64,000 bases of DNA from an uncultured Dehalococcoidia bacterium (GCA_958296115.1 OY282442.1:2462943-2526942); one strand, 5' to 3'. Positions 54,430 through 63,966 are shown, numbered from the stretch's first letter. The notes: generated by a model not told the origin, from the letters alone. A program made the numbers and translations.

Positions 54430-55593
54430 CTATGGCTCCGACCAGACGCTCCCGCCTATGTACCGCACCCCGTCCTCGCCGTGGAAGTAGTACGCCGACA
54501 GTATCCGACCGTCGAGCAGCTGGATGGACGCCGGGTAGCCCAGGTCCAAGTGCATCCCGTCGTCTCGTATCACCACCTCGTTGTCCACGTCCCACGTCGC
54601 GCCGCCGTCGTCCGAAAAACACGCCCGCACGCCGTATGGCGGCTCGCGGTAGCCGTATGTGCAGAGTATACGCCCGCTCTCGAGCTCCAACAGGTGGCTC
54701 GGCACTCCCACTATCAGCGTTCGCCCAAGCCCCTGCCACGTCCAGCCGTCGTCGTCCGAATACGCCTGGTAGAAGTGGCCCTCCGCGCCCGCCGTCCTGG
54801 TAACTATGAGCAGCCGACCGCTCGACATCCGCAGCAGCGGCGGCTCGTGGAAGCCCACCACGCCGTCGGGGTCGTGCAGCGCAACCGACGGACGGCCCCA
54901 CGTCAGCCCCTGGTCGTTGGACCGCGCTACGTACACACGGTCACATGCCTGGCCGGGCGCTCCTCCCCCGTCGTAGGAGCGCGGAGCGGGAACGTCGCCG
55001 GCGCCGTGTCCATGAAACGGCAGCAGCCACGTCCCATCCGGCAGCTCCACCACCCCCGTCTGCCCCGTGTGCGTCCAGAAGTCCATGGTCGGAATCCCGA
55101 AACGCGCCGGCTCGCTCCACGTGTGACCGTCGTCGCCGGACCGCATCATGTAGAGGCTGTCGAAGCCCATGCTGTCGAACGGCCGCGCCGGCCTGTCCTC
55201 CATTATCTGCCGCTTCCCCGCAAGCGCCGCCTTGCCCTCGTCGTCCAGGTACGCGAAGAGCCGCATGTTGTTCACTATCAGCTCCCCCGACGATACCTGC
55301 GAGACCATGGCCAGGTTCAGGTCCTGCGAGCCGTTCGACTCGTCGACTATGACCCGCGACTCAGGCGCCCACGTGCGCCCGTCGTCCGTCGAGCGCACCA
55401 GAGCTATCCGCGAATTGGCGTCTTGGTGGAAATGCGTAACCTTCGCGCCGCGCTCTCCATGAACCCCGGACCCCGGCCGAACAGGCGCCTGCCTGAACAC
55501 GCTCACCAGGTCGCCGTTCCTCAACCGAATGACCTCCGGGAAGGCAGAGTGCCAATCAGAATCCTTGTGTATGACGATATGCTCGAAGTCCAT
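54430..55593 (-). CDS. Exo-alpha-sialidase-like (BNR repeat) protein 2
   Basis: A 387-residue paralogue of the previous protein, similar end to end, with Asp boxes STDDGRTW, SGDDGHTWSE, SNDQGLTW, SDDDGWTWQ and SDDGGATWD. It has an insertion (DVPAPRSYDGGGAPGQACD) near residue 220. Start ATG 55593 gives MDFEHIVIHKDSDWHSAF, level with the paralogue. First gene of the probable two-gene operon. Confidence 0.88.
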   Translation of the reverse strand: MDFEHIVIHKDSDWHSAFPEVIRLRNGDLVSVFRQAPVRPGSGVHGERGAKVTHFHQDANSRIALVRSTDDGRTWAPESRVIVDESNGSQDLNLAMVSQVSSGELIVNNMRLFAYLDDEGKAALAGKRQIMEDRPARPFDSMGFDSLYMMRSGDDGHTWSEPARFGIPTMDFWTHTGQTGVVELPDGTWLLPFHGHGAGDVPAPRSYDGGGAPGQACDRVYVARSNDQGLTWGRPSVALHDPDGVVGFHEPPLLRMSSGRLLIVTRTAGAEGHFYQAYSDDDGWTWQGLGRTLIVGVPSHLLELESGRILCTYGYREPPYGVRACFSDDGGATWDVDNEVVIRDDGMHLDLGYPASIQLLDGRILSAYYFHGEDGVRYIGGSVWSEP

Positions 55594-55709
55594 TCGCAAC
55601 CTCACTGCCGTCTGATGCAACGTAAGGGCAAGTTCGCAGTCTGCCCAATCCCCCTTGTCATGAAGCCCGACCCGCCAAGTATCAGCGCCGCCTGGCGGGA
55701 TATGGCCCC

Positions 55710-56171
55710 TTATATGGCAAGCTCTTCCCGCGTCGGCAGCTTTACGAAACCCAGCCAGAACCCCTCCACCGCCTTGATAACCTCTATGAACTCGTCTAGG
55801 CCGACAGGCTTGACCACGTATGCGTTGGCGCGAAGGTCGTAGGTCTCCAGGATGTCATCCCGGTCCTGCGAGCTCGTCAGGATGACGACCGGTATCCGGC
55901 GCAGCGCAGGGTCGCACTTGATCTCCGCCAGCACCTCGCGGCCGGTGATAGTCGGAAGGTTCAGGTCCAGCAGGACGAAGTCCGGGGGCCGAGCGCCCCG
56001 GTGGCGCCCCTCTCCTCGAAGGATAGACAGCCCCTCCTCCCCATCCTCGGCGACGACCAGGTTGTTCCTCACCCTCGCCTCGGTCAAGGCCTCGCGCGCC
56101 AGCTCGACGTCGCCAGGATTGTCCTCGACCATCAATATCTCGATTGGAGGCCCCGCCTCGCTCATAGCCAT
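55710..56171 (-). CDS. Single-domain response regulator 1
   Basis: A 153-residue receiver domain only: ILMVEDNPGDVELAREAL (acidic pocket), phosphoacceptor Asp in FVLLDLNLP, Thr in VVILTSSQ and Lys in YVVKPVG. Similar to Rcp1-type regulators that pair with phytochrome-like kinases. Three bases after the histidine kinase stop, so co-transcribed and surely its partner. Output probably by protein-protein contact. Confidence 0.93.
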   Translation of the reverse strand: MAMSEAGPPIEILMVEDNPGDVELAREALTEARVRNNLVVAEDGEEGLSILRGEGRHRGARPPDFVLLDLNLPTITGREVLAEIKCDPALRRIPVVILTSSQDRDDILETYDLRANAYVVKPVGLDEFIEVIKAVEGFWLGFVKLPTREELAI

Positions 56172-56174
56172 GAT

Positions 56175-57905
56175 CTAACCAACTCCTTGCTCGGGCGCTA
56201 CTGGCAGTGTGAAGTAGAACGTCGCTCCCTTGCCAAGCTCCGACTCGGCCCAGATGCGCCCGCCGTGACGATCGATGATGCGCTGGCAGACCGCCAAACC
56301 GATCCCTGTGCCCGGAATATCGCGGTTGCGATGGAGCCGCTTGAACACCCCGAACACCCGGTCCGCATACTTCTGGTCGAACCCGACGCCGTTGTCACGC
56401 ACCGAAAACCGCCAATGCGCGCCCTCGCGCTCCGCCCCAATCTCCACGCGCGGACGAGCATCCCCCTTGAACTTCAGCGCGTTCCCAATCAGGTTCTGGA
56501 ACAGCTGAACCAGCTGGGAAGAGTCCGCCGTCACCTGCGGGAGGCCCGGATACTCTATGCTGGCCCTGCTCTCCTCCAGAGCCACCTCGAGATTCGACAG
56601 CGCTTCCTCCACCGCGGCCGACGTATCGGTCGCCGACAGCCCGCCGCCTCGCGTCCCAACCCGCGAATACGCCAGCAAATCGCTGATGAGCCGCTGCATC
56701 CGGGTCGCCCCGTCCACCGCAAAGTAGATGTACTTGTCCGCGCGCTCATCGAGCTGGCCCGAATACCGCCGCCCCAGCAGCTGCACGTAACTAGACACCA
56801 TACGCAGCGGCTCCTGGAGGTCATGAGACGCCACGTACGCGAACTGCTCCAGCTCCCGGTTCGAGCGGGCAAGCTCATCCGACTGCTGGGTAACCTGAGC
56901 ATGCAGTTGCGCGTTGGCGATCGCGCCGGCGATATAGATGGCGATGCGCTCGGCCAGCAGCCGATGCAGCTCCGAGTACGCATCCTCTTTCAACGAGTGG
57001 AGATTTAGGCACCCTATCGGCTCCCCATGATGCAGCAGTGGAGCGGACAGGAACGACCGAAGCCCCATCCCATACGCCCCAGACAGTCCAGCGTAGCCGG
57101 CCGCCGCTTCCGCCTCGTCCGACGGCTGGAATACGATGCACTTCCGAGAATCTATCACCGCCTGCGACAACGTGCCCTCCGTGTGATATGCCTGGTCGCG
57201 GGCTCGGTCAGGCACCTCGACTAGGCTGGCCTGGTACGTGTCCACCATGTGAGCAGGCTCGTCCGTGATGAGATTGATGACGATGCGGTCGAAAGGGATC
57301 AGCTCGGAGACCTCCTCCCCGAATCGCTGATACACCTCCTCGATGTCCAGCGACGACCCGATGATCCGGGCGATATTGGAAAGTATCTCCTGGGCGCGGG
57401 TCCGGCGACGCTGCTCCGCCACGCCTGCGCGCAACGCCTCCTCCGCCCTGCGCCGCTCGGTAACGTCAAACCCGTACATGTGCCCCACGCCGAACTCGCT
57501 GATGCCAACCACGACGAGATGGAGCCAACGCCCCCCTATCTCGGCTGTGAAGTCGTAATGCTCGTCGCCAGCGATGACCCGGCCCACGTCCAGCGCGCCG
57601 GCTGCCGGAAGGATGCTCGACAGCGACGACCCGTCCATCGCCCCCGGACCGAAGACCTCCGCCCCCGCCGGATTGATGCTCCGCACGACGCCATCCGCAT
57701 CGAACCGCAGCACAGGCGCAGGGTTGAAATACGCGAATGACGGCGCCTCAGGGACGTCTCCGCGCCAGTCACCGGCCGACGCGGAGCCCTCCAACTCGGA
57801 AACCCGCCGACGCAGAACCTCCAGCTCGGCTGCAAGCCGCTCTCGACTCTTTCCCTCATCGGCCGATGCCACAGGTCCCTCCGCGTTCATAAGGGCTGCC
57901 GTCAA
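56175..57905 (-). CDS. PAS-GAF sensor histidine kinase
   Basis: A 576-residue soluble kinase. Residues about 20-45 coiled coil; PAS about 55-160 (NPAPVLRFDADGVVRSINPAG); GAF about 175-345 (ILSNIARIIGSSLDIEEVYQRF ... GLRSFLSAPLLHHGEPIGCLNLHS); HisKA with His in FAYVASHDLQEPLRMV (about 370); HATPase_c with N box NLIGNALKF, DNGVGFD and GTGIGLAVCQRI. No membrane segment, so it senses an intracellular signal. Flanked by response regulators on both sides. Confidence 0.93.
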   Translation of the reverse strand: MTAALMNAEGPVASADEGKSRERLAAELEVLRRRVSELEGSASAGDWRGDVPEAPSFAYFNPAPVLRFDADGVVRSINPAGAEVFGPGAMDGSSLSSILPAAGALDVGRVIAGDEHYDFTAEIGGRWLHLVVVGISEFGVGHMYGFDVTERRRAEEALRAGVAEQRRRTRAQEILSNIARIIGSSLDIEEVYQRFGEEVSELIPFDRIVINLITDEPAHMVDTYQASLVEVPDRARDQAYHTEGTLSQAVIDSRKCIVFQPSDEAEAAAGYAGLSGAYGMGLRSFLSAPLLHHGEPIGCLNLHSLKEDAYSELHRLLAERIAIYIAGAIANAQLHAQVTQQSDELARSNRELEQFAYVASHDLQEPLRMVSSYVQLLGRRYSGQLDERADKYIYFAVDGATRMQRLISDLLAYSRVGTRGGGLSATDTSAAVEEALSNLEVALEESRASIEYPGLPQVTADSSQLVQLFQNLIGNALKFKGDARPRVEIGAEREGAHWRFSVRDNGVGFDQKYADRVFGVFKRLHRNRDIPGTGIGLAVCQRIIDRHGGRIWAESELGKGATFYFTLPVAPEQGVG

Positions 57906-57933
57906 GCCGGCCCGGCAAAGAACCCCCTATCCT

Positions 57934-58036
57934 GGGAGCGCAGGCGTTCCGCCTACCCCCATTCCCGCCTGCTCGACGGGCTGGCAGGGGTAAATAGCCC
58001 CCTCTCCCTTGACTGGAGAGGGCTGGGGTGAGGGTG
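57934..58036. repeat. Dispersed repeats, families B and A
   Basis: Family B (57934-57955) followed by a family A palindrome (about 57999-58036) between the kinase and the second regulator. Confidence 0.7.
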
Positions 58037-58147
58037 AAAAAGGCATCCTGCCAATCCACTAATCCCTGCCCTCACGAGAATCTGGCAAAGGCACCGTGTC
58101 CCAAGAGCGCCCCTAGCGCCATTCGCCGCGTTCGACTTGAAGCGGCG

Positions 58148-58651
58148 TTAGAACGGCCACCACCACTTCTTTTGCTTGGCCGGAGGATCGTCCTGCCGCG
58201 CCTCCGGGGGCGCCACGACGGGACGATGCATCGAGGGGTCGCCCAGACGCCTGACCACCTGCTCGAATCGGTCCAGCTCCATCGGCTTCCGGCTGAAACG
58301 GCTCACAGGGATGCCATACGAGTCGAGAAGGCTCTCCTCCGCCTCCGTCCCCGTAAGGATCATGACCGGGATCCCCCTCAGGTCGCTGTCCGCGGACATC
58401 TCCCCAAGCACTTCGAGCCCGCCCTTCATCGGGAGATTCAGGTCGAGCAATATCAGGTCGGGACGCCTCGCGGCCCCATGCTCCCCTTCCCGCCGCAAGT
58501 ACGCCATCGCAGGCTCCCCGTCATCCACGACGACGACGTTCGCCTCGTACTTCGATTCCTCGATGGTGTCCTTGGTCAACTCGACATCCCCGGGATTGTC
58601 CTCGACCAACAAGATGTGGTAACTGCGCTCCTCTCCGGACTGCGTTGACAT
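58148..58651 (-). CDS. Single-domain response regulator 2
   Basis: A 167-residue receiver protein: ILLVEDNPGDVELTKDTI, phosphoacceptor in LILLDLNLP, Thr in VMILTGTE and Lys in SRKPMEL. It has a C-terminal basic/aromatic tail (KQKKWWWPF) not seen in regulator 1, possibly a docking or membrane-contact peptide. Start ATG 58651 has AGAGGGA upstream; the longer frame to 58702 lacks similarity. Paralogue of regulator 1, separated from the kinase by ~240 bp of repeats. Confidence 0.9.
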   Translation of the reverse strand: MSTQSGEERSYHILLVEDNPGDVELTKDTIEESKYEANVVVVDDGEPAMAYLRREGEHGAARRPDLILLDLNLPMKGGLEVLGEMSADSDLRGIPVMILTGTEAEESLLDSYGIPVSRFSRKPMELDRFEQVVRRLGDPSMHRPVVAPPEARQDDPPAKQKKWWWPF

Positions 58652-58790
58652 GGTTCCCTCTCTTCCATGCTTCAACTTGGCGGCCTCGGTTTGTAGAGGC
58701 AAACACTATAAGAACGAGAGCAGCCTGTCAATGCCACCACCCACGACGCCAAAAACGCTACTCGCGGGGAGCGCGCCGCCCCTCATCCTG

Positions 58791-58920
58791 GGAGGGTAGG
58801 CGGACGCCTGCGCTCCCAATCCTGAACATCCACCCAATCCCGCGAATCCCGATTCAGACACCTCCCAGCCCCGCCTTGTCACCTCTCCCTTGATGGGAGA
58901 GGGCTAGGGTGAGGGTGACT
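58791..58920. repeat. Dispersed repeats, families B (inverted), C and A
   Basis: Inverted family B (58791-58818), family C (58833-58860) and family A (about 58881-58918) in a row; the same three families recur together at 6177-6700 and 27192-27577. Confidence 0.7.
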
Positions 58921-58938
58921 CAGCGCGCCAAACCTGCG

Positions 58939-60003
58939 CTAGACGTGGAAGACGTACAGGTCGCGGTTCGCCATTGGCAGATCGACCCACGCGCCGCCCT
59001 GCCTATGGCTCTCGGCAATCGCAAGGCACGCCTCGGTCAGGTTGTGCGCCACCTCGACGGGGCCGCCCCTCGGCGCGCGTCCGGACTCGTATGCGTCTAC
59101 CAGGTCCTCGAGGCACGTCAGCGTCGGCTCCCGCTTCGGATACTCAGGAATCAGCGTCTCGAACCAGCGCGGCTCCCTGGGCTCCAGCCGCTCCGGAACG
59201 CGGTATATCGCCCCAGAGCCCTGGTTCAGAGACCGTATCGAACCCTCCGTGCCCACTATCTCGAAGTCGCGCGGCCCCGCGGGAACCGACCACGCCTCCA
59301 CCCCGTTCCCGAACCGCGCGTGATAGGTCGCGCGCGGGTCCTCGTCCAGCCGGTTGTCCCTGACTCTCAGGTCGCGCGGCAGCAGCTCCCCTCTCACGGA
59401 TACGACGCCCGGGTCCCCGAGCAGGTACGAGAGCGTGTCCAGCGAGTGGATATGCATGTGCATCAGCGTGTTCGAGCGTGTGTACGCCACCGCGTGCGTT
59501 GGCTCCCCGATGTCTCCTCGCGCGATGGCGTCCTTCACGATGTCGAACCGGTCGTCGAACCGCATCAGCACGCCGGTGTTCATCACCGTCCCGTTCGCGT
59601 TGCACGCCTCCAGGATGTCGTCCGCGGCGCGGGCCGAGCACGCGATGGCCTTCTCCACGTACAGCATCGGCACGCCGGCCCTCGCCGCGCGCGTGGTAAT
59701 TTCCGCGTGCGAATCGTCCCGGAACTCCCGCGTCGGCGCCTTGTTGCCAGGCTTGGGAAGCCCCGTCGCAGTCGTGCATACCGCAACGACATCCGGACTC
59801 TCCGCGGCAATCATCGCCTCGTAATCGTCGTACACCGCTTCTATCCCCCAGGCAGCCTTGAACGCCTCCCGCCGCTCCGGCAGGATGTCAGCCCCCGCCA
59901 CAAGCTCCAAGCGGTCCGACGCGGCGCAAGCGTTGGCGACCGACATGCCCAAGGTACTCCCTATTCGGCCCAGCCCCACCACTGCGACCCGATAAGTCTT
60001 CAC
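58939..60003 (-). CDS. Gfo/Idh/MocA family oxidoreductase 1
   Basis: A 354-residue NAD(P)-dependent dehydrogenase. Nucleotide fold YRVAVVGLGRIGSTLGMSV, then VPMLYVEKAIACS (usual EKP motif, here EKA) and a C-terminal domain with HMHIHSLDTLSYLLGDPG. Start GTG 60003 follows GAGGAGA; the longer frame reads into a family D repeat. Substrate probably a sugar, inositol or related polyol. Paired with the next, similar gene. Confidence 0.88.
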   Translation of the reverse strand: MKTYRVAVVGLGRIGSTLGMSVANACAASDRLELVAGADILPERREAFKAAWGIEAVYDDYEAMIAAESPDVVAVCTTATGLPKPGNKAPTREFRDDSHAEITTRAARAGVPMLYVEKAIACSARAADDILEACNANGTVMNTGVLMRFDDRFDIVKDAIARGDIGEPTHAVAYTRSNTLMHMHIHSLDTLSYLLGDPGVVSVRGELLPRDLRVRDNRLDEDPRATYHARFGNGVEAWSVPAGPRDFEIVGTEGSIRSLNQGSGAIYRVPERLEPREPRWFETLIPEYPKREPTLTCLEDLVDAYESGRAPRGGPVEVAHNLTEACLAIAESHRQGGAWVDLPMANRDLYVFHV

Positions 60004-60039
60004 TGGCCTATCTCCTCGCTCTGTATCTGCGGAATCACG

Positions 60040-60110
60040 CTGTACTCCGTCCATGATATGACGGGTTGGCGCCCGCCTTATCCCCTCTCCCTTGACGGGT
60101 GAGGTTGATT
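60040..60110. repeat. Composite dispersed repeat (families D and A)
   Basis: Family D then a family A palindrome between the two oxidoreductase genes. Confidence 0.7.
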
Positions 60111-61246
60111 CAGGACGCCATCTGGCGGCGGATCCGCGCCGGAACGTCGTCGTTCAGCGTCTCGCTCGACACTATCCTCAAGCTGCGGTCCTCGAGCGGC
60201 AGATCGACCCGCGCGAACCCCCGCCTGTGCGATTCACGCATTGCGATAGCCGTCTCCAGCGCCTTCAGCGCGTCCTCGCCCGAACACTTGGGAGCGTGCC
60301 CGCTCTCGACCGACGAAACGATGTCCTCGATTATCGTCAGCCCCATTCCCTGCATGCGCGTCGGCCATGGGAACTGGTGCATCACGGGGTATCTGCGCCT
60401 CCGCGCAGCCTCCGGCCGCGGATCCTCCACTGGCGGGAACGGCTGGTCGGACATGCCGGTCAGCTCCCACGCCTCGGCGTCGTTGGGCGTGCGGATGCGC
60501 CCCTCGCTGCCTATGACGTCGAAGTCCCACCTCGCGGCGCCTCCCTCCATGCTGCGCACGAACGCCCGAGCCCCGTTGTCGAAGACCAGGTAGCCGTTGC
60601 CCATGATGTCGCCGTCCGTCTGCGCCGCCTCGTCCGATTCCATCTCGCCAAGAACCCACTCGACGTCACCGCCCGCCAAGAACCTCACCGTGTCCAGCAG
60701 GTGGCTGCCGTTCGATGAAAGGCGGCACTCGGCGTGAGCCGTAACCTGCAGCACGTCGCCGATGTGCCCGGCCTCGATGATGCGCCTCGCCTGGCTGTAC
60801 ATCGGGTTCCAGCGCCTCGCGCAGTTCACCGCCAGCGCCACCCCTTCCTCACGGCACACCCTGACCATCTCGTCAGCCTCCGCGAGGCTGAATGCGATGG
60901 GTTTCTCCGCCCAAATCGCCTTGACGCCTGAGCGCGCGACCTTCTGGACTATCTCGGCTCGGATCCGCGCCGTCGTGCAGACAGATACGATGTCAGGCTT
61001 CTCCTCCTCCAGCATCTCCTCGTAATCGGAGTAGAGCCGCTCCGGCGGCAGACCCCAGCGCTCCCCGAAGATCGAGCGCTGCTCGTCGTGGATGTCCGCC
61101 CCCGCCGCCAGCTCCGTCTGCGGCGAGTAGAAGTATGCCGGCCCGTGACAGTACGGCAGGTACAGGGAGCCGCCCCGCGTCATCTCGTCGTCGAATGTGC
61201 TTCCCATGCGGCCCAGGCCGATGACCGCCGCGCGATAGCTGGACAT
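60110..61246 (-). CDS. Gfo/Idh/MocA family oxidoreductase 2
   Basis: A 378-residue dehydrogenase: SYRAAVIGLGRMGSTFDDEMTRGG, IWAEKPIAFSLAEADEMV (EKP motif) and AVNCARRWNPMYSQARRII; the C-terminal domain has SNGSHLLDTVRFLAGGDVEW. Start ATG 61246 has GGGAGG upstream; the longer frame is repeat-derived. Related to the neighbour but clearly diverged. The frameshifted relative lies at 38360-39632. Confidence 0.9.
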   Translation of the reverse strand: MSSYRAAVIGLGRMGSTFDDEMTRGGSLYLPYCHGPAYFYSPQTELAAGADIHDEQRSIFGERWGLPPERLYSDYEEMLEEEKPDIVSVCTTARIRAEIVQKVARSGVKAIWAEKPIAFSLAEADEMVRVCREEGVALAVNCARRWNPMYSQARRIIEAGHIGDVLQVTAHAECRLSSNGSHLLDTVRFLAGGDVEWVLGEMESDEAAQTDGDIMGNGYLVFDNGARAFVRSMEGGAARWDFDVIGSEGRIRTPNDAEAWELTGMSDQPFPPVEDPRPEAARRRRYPVMHQFPWPTRMQGMGLTIIEDIVSSVESGHAPKCSGEDALKALETAIAMRESHRRGFARVDLPLEDRSLRIVSSETLNDDVPARIRRQMAS

Positions 61247-61311
61247 GTTCGCCCTCCCGCCAGTTTGATGCAGCCTAATTTGTACCAGCCGGCCATTCGA
61301 GACGCAATAGC

Positions 61312-61398
61312 GCTCCGTCCATTTAGATATGACGGGTAGGCAGCCCCGGCTCATCCCCTAATCCCTTGACGGAAGAGGGTTAGGACGAGGGCGATTCA
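61312..61398. repeat. Composite dispersed repeat (families D and A)
   Basis: Degenerate family D and family A elements between the oxidoreductase and the repeat-propeller gene. Confidence 0.65.
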
Positions 61399-61428
61399 GG
61401 ATGCCAACCCACATTGAAGCAGCGCTAT

Positions 61429-63411
61429 CTACAGCCCAGGGTCCTGGGACCTGGCTTGGCCTGTGGTCCAGCCTCTGCGCCAGGACCCGCCCGAGGCGGC
61501 GGACTCGCGCTTTCCCTTGAAGGGCCTCGCCAAGAAGCGCCTCCAAGCGTAGATAGCCGCCGCGGCCACCAGGACTATCAGCGAGACGACCCACAGGTTG
61601 ACGCCGATCGGGATGTCAGGCCGGCCCTTGTAGCCGATTAGCATCCCCAGGTCTCCCACCGCGAACGCCGTGATGCCGTCGAGGACCTCTATCTTGTGAA
61701 GGTCCTGCCCGGTGCTGACCTCCTCCAGCCGCCAGCGCTCGCCGCCCCGCTCTGTCCTCAGGATTGTCCCATTCCGCCCAATGGCCCATCCCCTATTCGC
61801 GCTGGCGAAGCCTACGCCCAGCATGTCGACCGAAGCGCCGCTCCTCTGAATGCTCCACGACTGCCCGCCGTTGTCCGTATGCAGGATGACGCCGTTCGCG
61901 CCGACTGCCCAGCCCCTGCTCGCGTCAATGAAGTCAGCGTCATAGAGATGCTGGGTCGTGCCGCTCGGCGAGGCGGACCAATTGCGGCCGCCCTCCGTCG
62001 TGGTGAATATCGTCCCGTTTGCGCCGACTATCCAGCCTGTGTCCGCGTCGAGCAGACCTACGTCGTAGAGGGCATTGCTTCCTACACGCTCGACCCGCCA
62101 CACTACGCCGCCGTCAGAGGTCGTCAGCGCTGCCCCGGAGTCGCCGACGGCCCAGCCGGCGCTCGCGTCTATGAACTCCACGTCCCTTATCGCGTCGCTC
62201 ACGCCGCTGACCTGCGCGGTCCACGTATACCCTCCGTCCTCAGTCCGCATGATGGCGCCGCCGGACCCAACGGCCCACCCCGTCTCCGCGTCTACGAACT
62301 CCACCCCGTAGAGATGGCGGTCCGTCGCGGCGGGGAGGCGCTCGTAGGTGTCGCCGGCGTCCCGCGTGCGCAGCACGAGGCCGAATGTGCCAACAGCCCA
62401 GCCGTTGACCGCGTCGACGAAGTGTAGGTCGAACAGGGCCGCGGGCTGCCTGATGACCTGCCACGTCGCGCCCGCGTCCCCGGTGCGGACGACCACTCCG
62501 GCCATGCCCACCGCGACCGCGTTCCGGGCGTCGATGGCGGCGACCGCGAGCAGAGACGCATTCACGCCGCTCGACTGCGTTCTCCAGGTCTGCCCGCCGT
62601 CAATGGTGTTGAGGACCGCGCCCCCGCGTCCGACCACCCAGCCCGACGCTCCGTCCACGAAATCGACGCCGAGGAAGTGTCCGTCGGAGCCGATGAGCTG
62701 GCGGGTCCACGTCTCCCCGCCGTCGGTCGTATTGAGGATGGCGCCGCCGCTTCCCACGGCCCAGCCTGTCTCCGCGTCGGCAAAGCTCGCGTCGAACATG
62801 GATTCCCGCCCTATCGAAGCGGTAGTCCATGTCTGCCCGCCGTCCGTAGTGCTGGCGATAGCGCCCCCGCCGCCGACGGCCCAGCCGATCCGCTCGTCCA
62901 CGAAGTACACGCCCTCCAGGCCAGGGAGCGCCCCCGCTGGATTCACCGTCCAGGCGTCGCCTCCGTCAGGCGTCGCCATGACCCGCCCGAGCGAATCGAC
63001 CACCCACCCGGTGTCCTCGTCAATGAAGACGACCCCGCGCAGTGGGGCCGTCGTACTCGCAGGAAGCAGGGCCCACGTTTCGCCGCCGTCGTTGGTGTGG
63101 AGCATGACCCCGCTGTCCCCCACCGCCCATCCCCTGCTCGCGTCGATGAAGCTGACAGAGTGGAGGGATAGGGTCGTGCCGCTGCGCTGGTTCGTCCACG
63201 TCGCTCCTCCGTCGGAGGTCGCCAGGATGGTTCCGTCCGTCCCGACGGCCCAGCCGAACCGGGCGTCAATGAAATCGACATCCAAGAGCGTAGCGGGCAG
63301 AGCAGCCCTGGCTGTCCATCCGCCAACCGAGAGGGTCTGCGCCGACAGCGGATAGGCCGCTCCGACAACCAAGACGACGGCGGCCAGGAACAGCAACAAG
63401 CGTATGACCAT
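61429..63411 (-). CDS. Ycf48/BNR-repeat propeller protein with C-terminal membrane anchor
   Basis: A 660-residue secreted protein. Signal peptide (MVIRLLLFLAAVVLVVGAAYPLSAQ), then about 13 repeats of ~42 residues with the pattern VDFID(A)xxGWAVGxxGxIxxTxDGGxTW, as in Ycf48/HCF136-type propellers, long enough for two seven-bladed domains. A C-terminal membrane helix (LWVVSLIVLVAAAAIYAW) and basic tail anchor it. Start ATG 63411 is preferred over 63423. Likely extracytoplasmic scaffold; photosystem assembly, the role of Ycf48, is not implied. Confidence 0.88.
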   Translation of the reverse strand: MVIRLLLFLAAVVLVVGAAYPLSAQTLSVGGWTARAALPATLLDVDFIDARFGWAVGTDGTILATSDGGATWTNQRSGTTLSLHSVSFIDASRGWAVGDSGVMLHTNDGGETWALLPASTTAPLRGVVFIDEDTGWVVDSLGRVMATPDGGDAWTVNPAGALPGLEGVYFVDERIGWAVGGGGAIASTTDGGQTWTTASIGRESMFDASFADAETGWAVGSGGAILNTTDGGETWTRQLIGSDGHFLGVDFVDGASGWVVGRGGAVLNTIDGGQTWRTQSSGVNASLLAVAAIDARNAVAVGMAGVVVRTGDAGATWQVIRQPAALFDLHFVDAVNGWAVGTFGLVLRTRDAGDTYERLPAATDRHLYGVEFVDAETGWAVGSGGAIMRTEDGGYTWTAQVSGVSDAIRDVEFIDASAGWAVGDSGAALTTSDGGVVWRVERVGSNALYDVGLLDADTGWIVGANGTIFTTTEGGRNWSASPSGTTQHLYDADFIDASRGWAVGANGVILHTDNGGQSWSIQRSGASVDMLGVGFASANRGWAIGRNGTILRTERGGERWRLEEVSTGQDLHKIEVLDGITAFAVGDLGMLIGYKGRPDIPIGVNLWVVSLIVLVAAAAIYAWRRFLARPFKGKRESAASGGSWRRGWTTGQARSQDPGL

Positions 63412-63548
63412 GTAATGTCGCAATCAGGCTACTTCCGACCCTTGCGAATATCCGCGGGCGCCGCGACGGCCAAGAGCAAGGCGCCCCTGTTCCAATGTAA
63501 CACGCGCAGCGCCCAGACGCGCAATCCACTGTTCGTTATAGACTTATC

Positions 63549-63614
63549 ATGGAGCTTGACAAGAGTGGCACCCGCACCAAAGTCATTCTAATCGAGATCA
63601 CGGACTACCACTAG
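63549..63614 (+). pseudogene. Remnant of a HigB-type toxin C terminus
   Basis: A 21-codon frame ending KVILIEITDYH, matching the HigB ending IEIVDYH seen at 32437, directly upstream of a higA gene. The rest of the toxin gene is gone. Confidence 0.55.
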
Positions 63615-63630
63615 GACTGCGAGTGAACCG

Positions 63631-63942
63631 ATGGAACAGAAGATAGCAGAGGCATTTCCTCCAGGCGAGTACATCGAGGACGAGTTAGAGGCTCGCGGCT
63701 GGAAGCAGAGCGACCTCGCCATGATATTGGGCAGGAGCAGGCCCAAGGTCAACGAGCTAATCAAGGGCAAGCGAGCGATCACGCTCCGAACGGCCAAGGA
63801 GTTGGCAGCCGCCTTCGGAACCAGCGCTCAGGTCTGGCTTAACTTGGAGACCCAGTGGCAGCTCTGGCGCGACCAGACCACTGAGGACGCGGTCGCGCGG
63901 CGCGCCAGGCTGCACGAAGCCGCAGTCGCAGCGAGGGAGTAG
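63631..63942 (+). CDS. higA: HigA-family antitoxin, orphan
   Basis: A 103-residue XRE protein: FPPGEYIEDELEARGWKQSDLAMILGRSRPKVNELIKGKRAITLRTAKELAAAFGTSAQVWLNLE is the HigA signature. It resembles but is clearly different from the HigA at 32448. Its toxin survives only as a 21-codon stub, so it may be a solitary antitoxin or regulator. Ribosome site weak (GCGAG). Confidence 0.9.
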   Translation: MEQKIAEAFPPGEYIEDELEARGWKQSDLAMILGRSRPKVNELIKGKRAITLRTAKELAAAFGTSAQVWLNLETQWQLWRDQTTEDAVARRARLHEAAVAARE

Positions 63943-63966
63943 CCGACAGGCCAAGCCTCATTTCTG

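Noticed and set aside
53809-55842. 677-codon plus-strand ORF opposite the sialidase-like genes
   Set aside because: Antisense shadow: the minus strand carries complete BNR propellers with Asp boxes.
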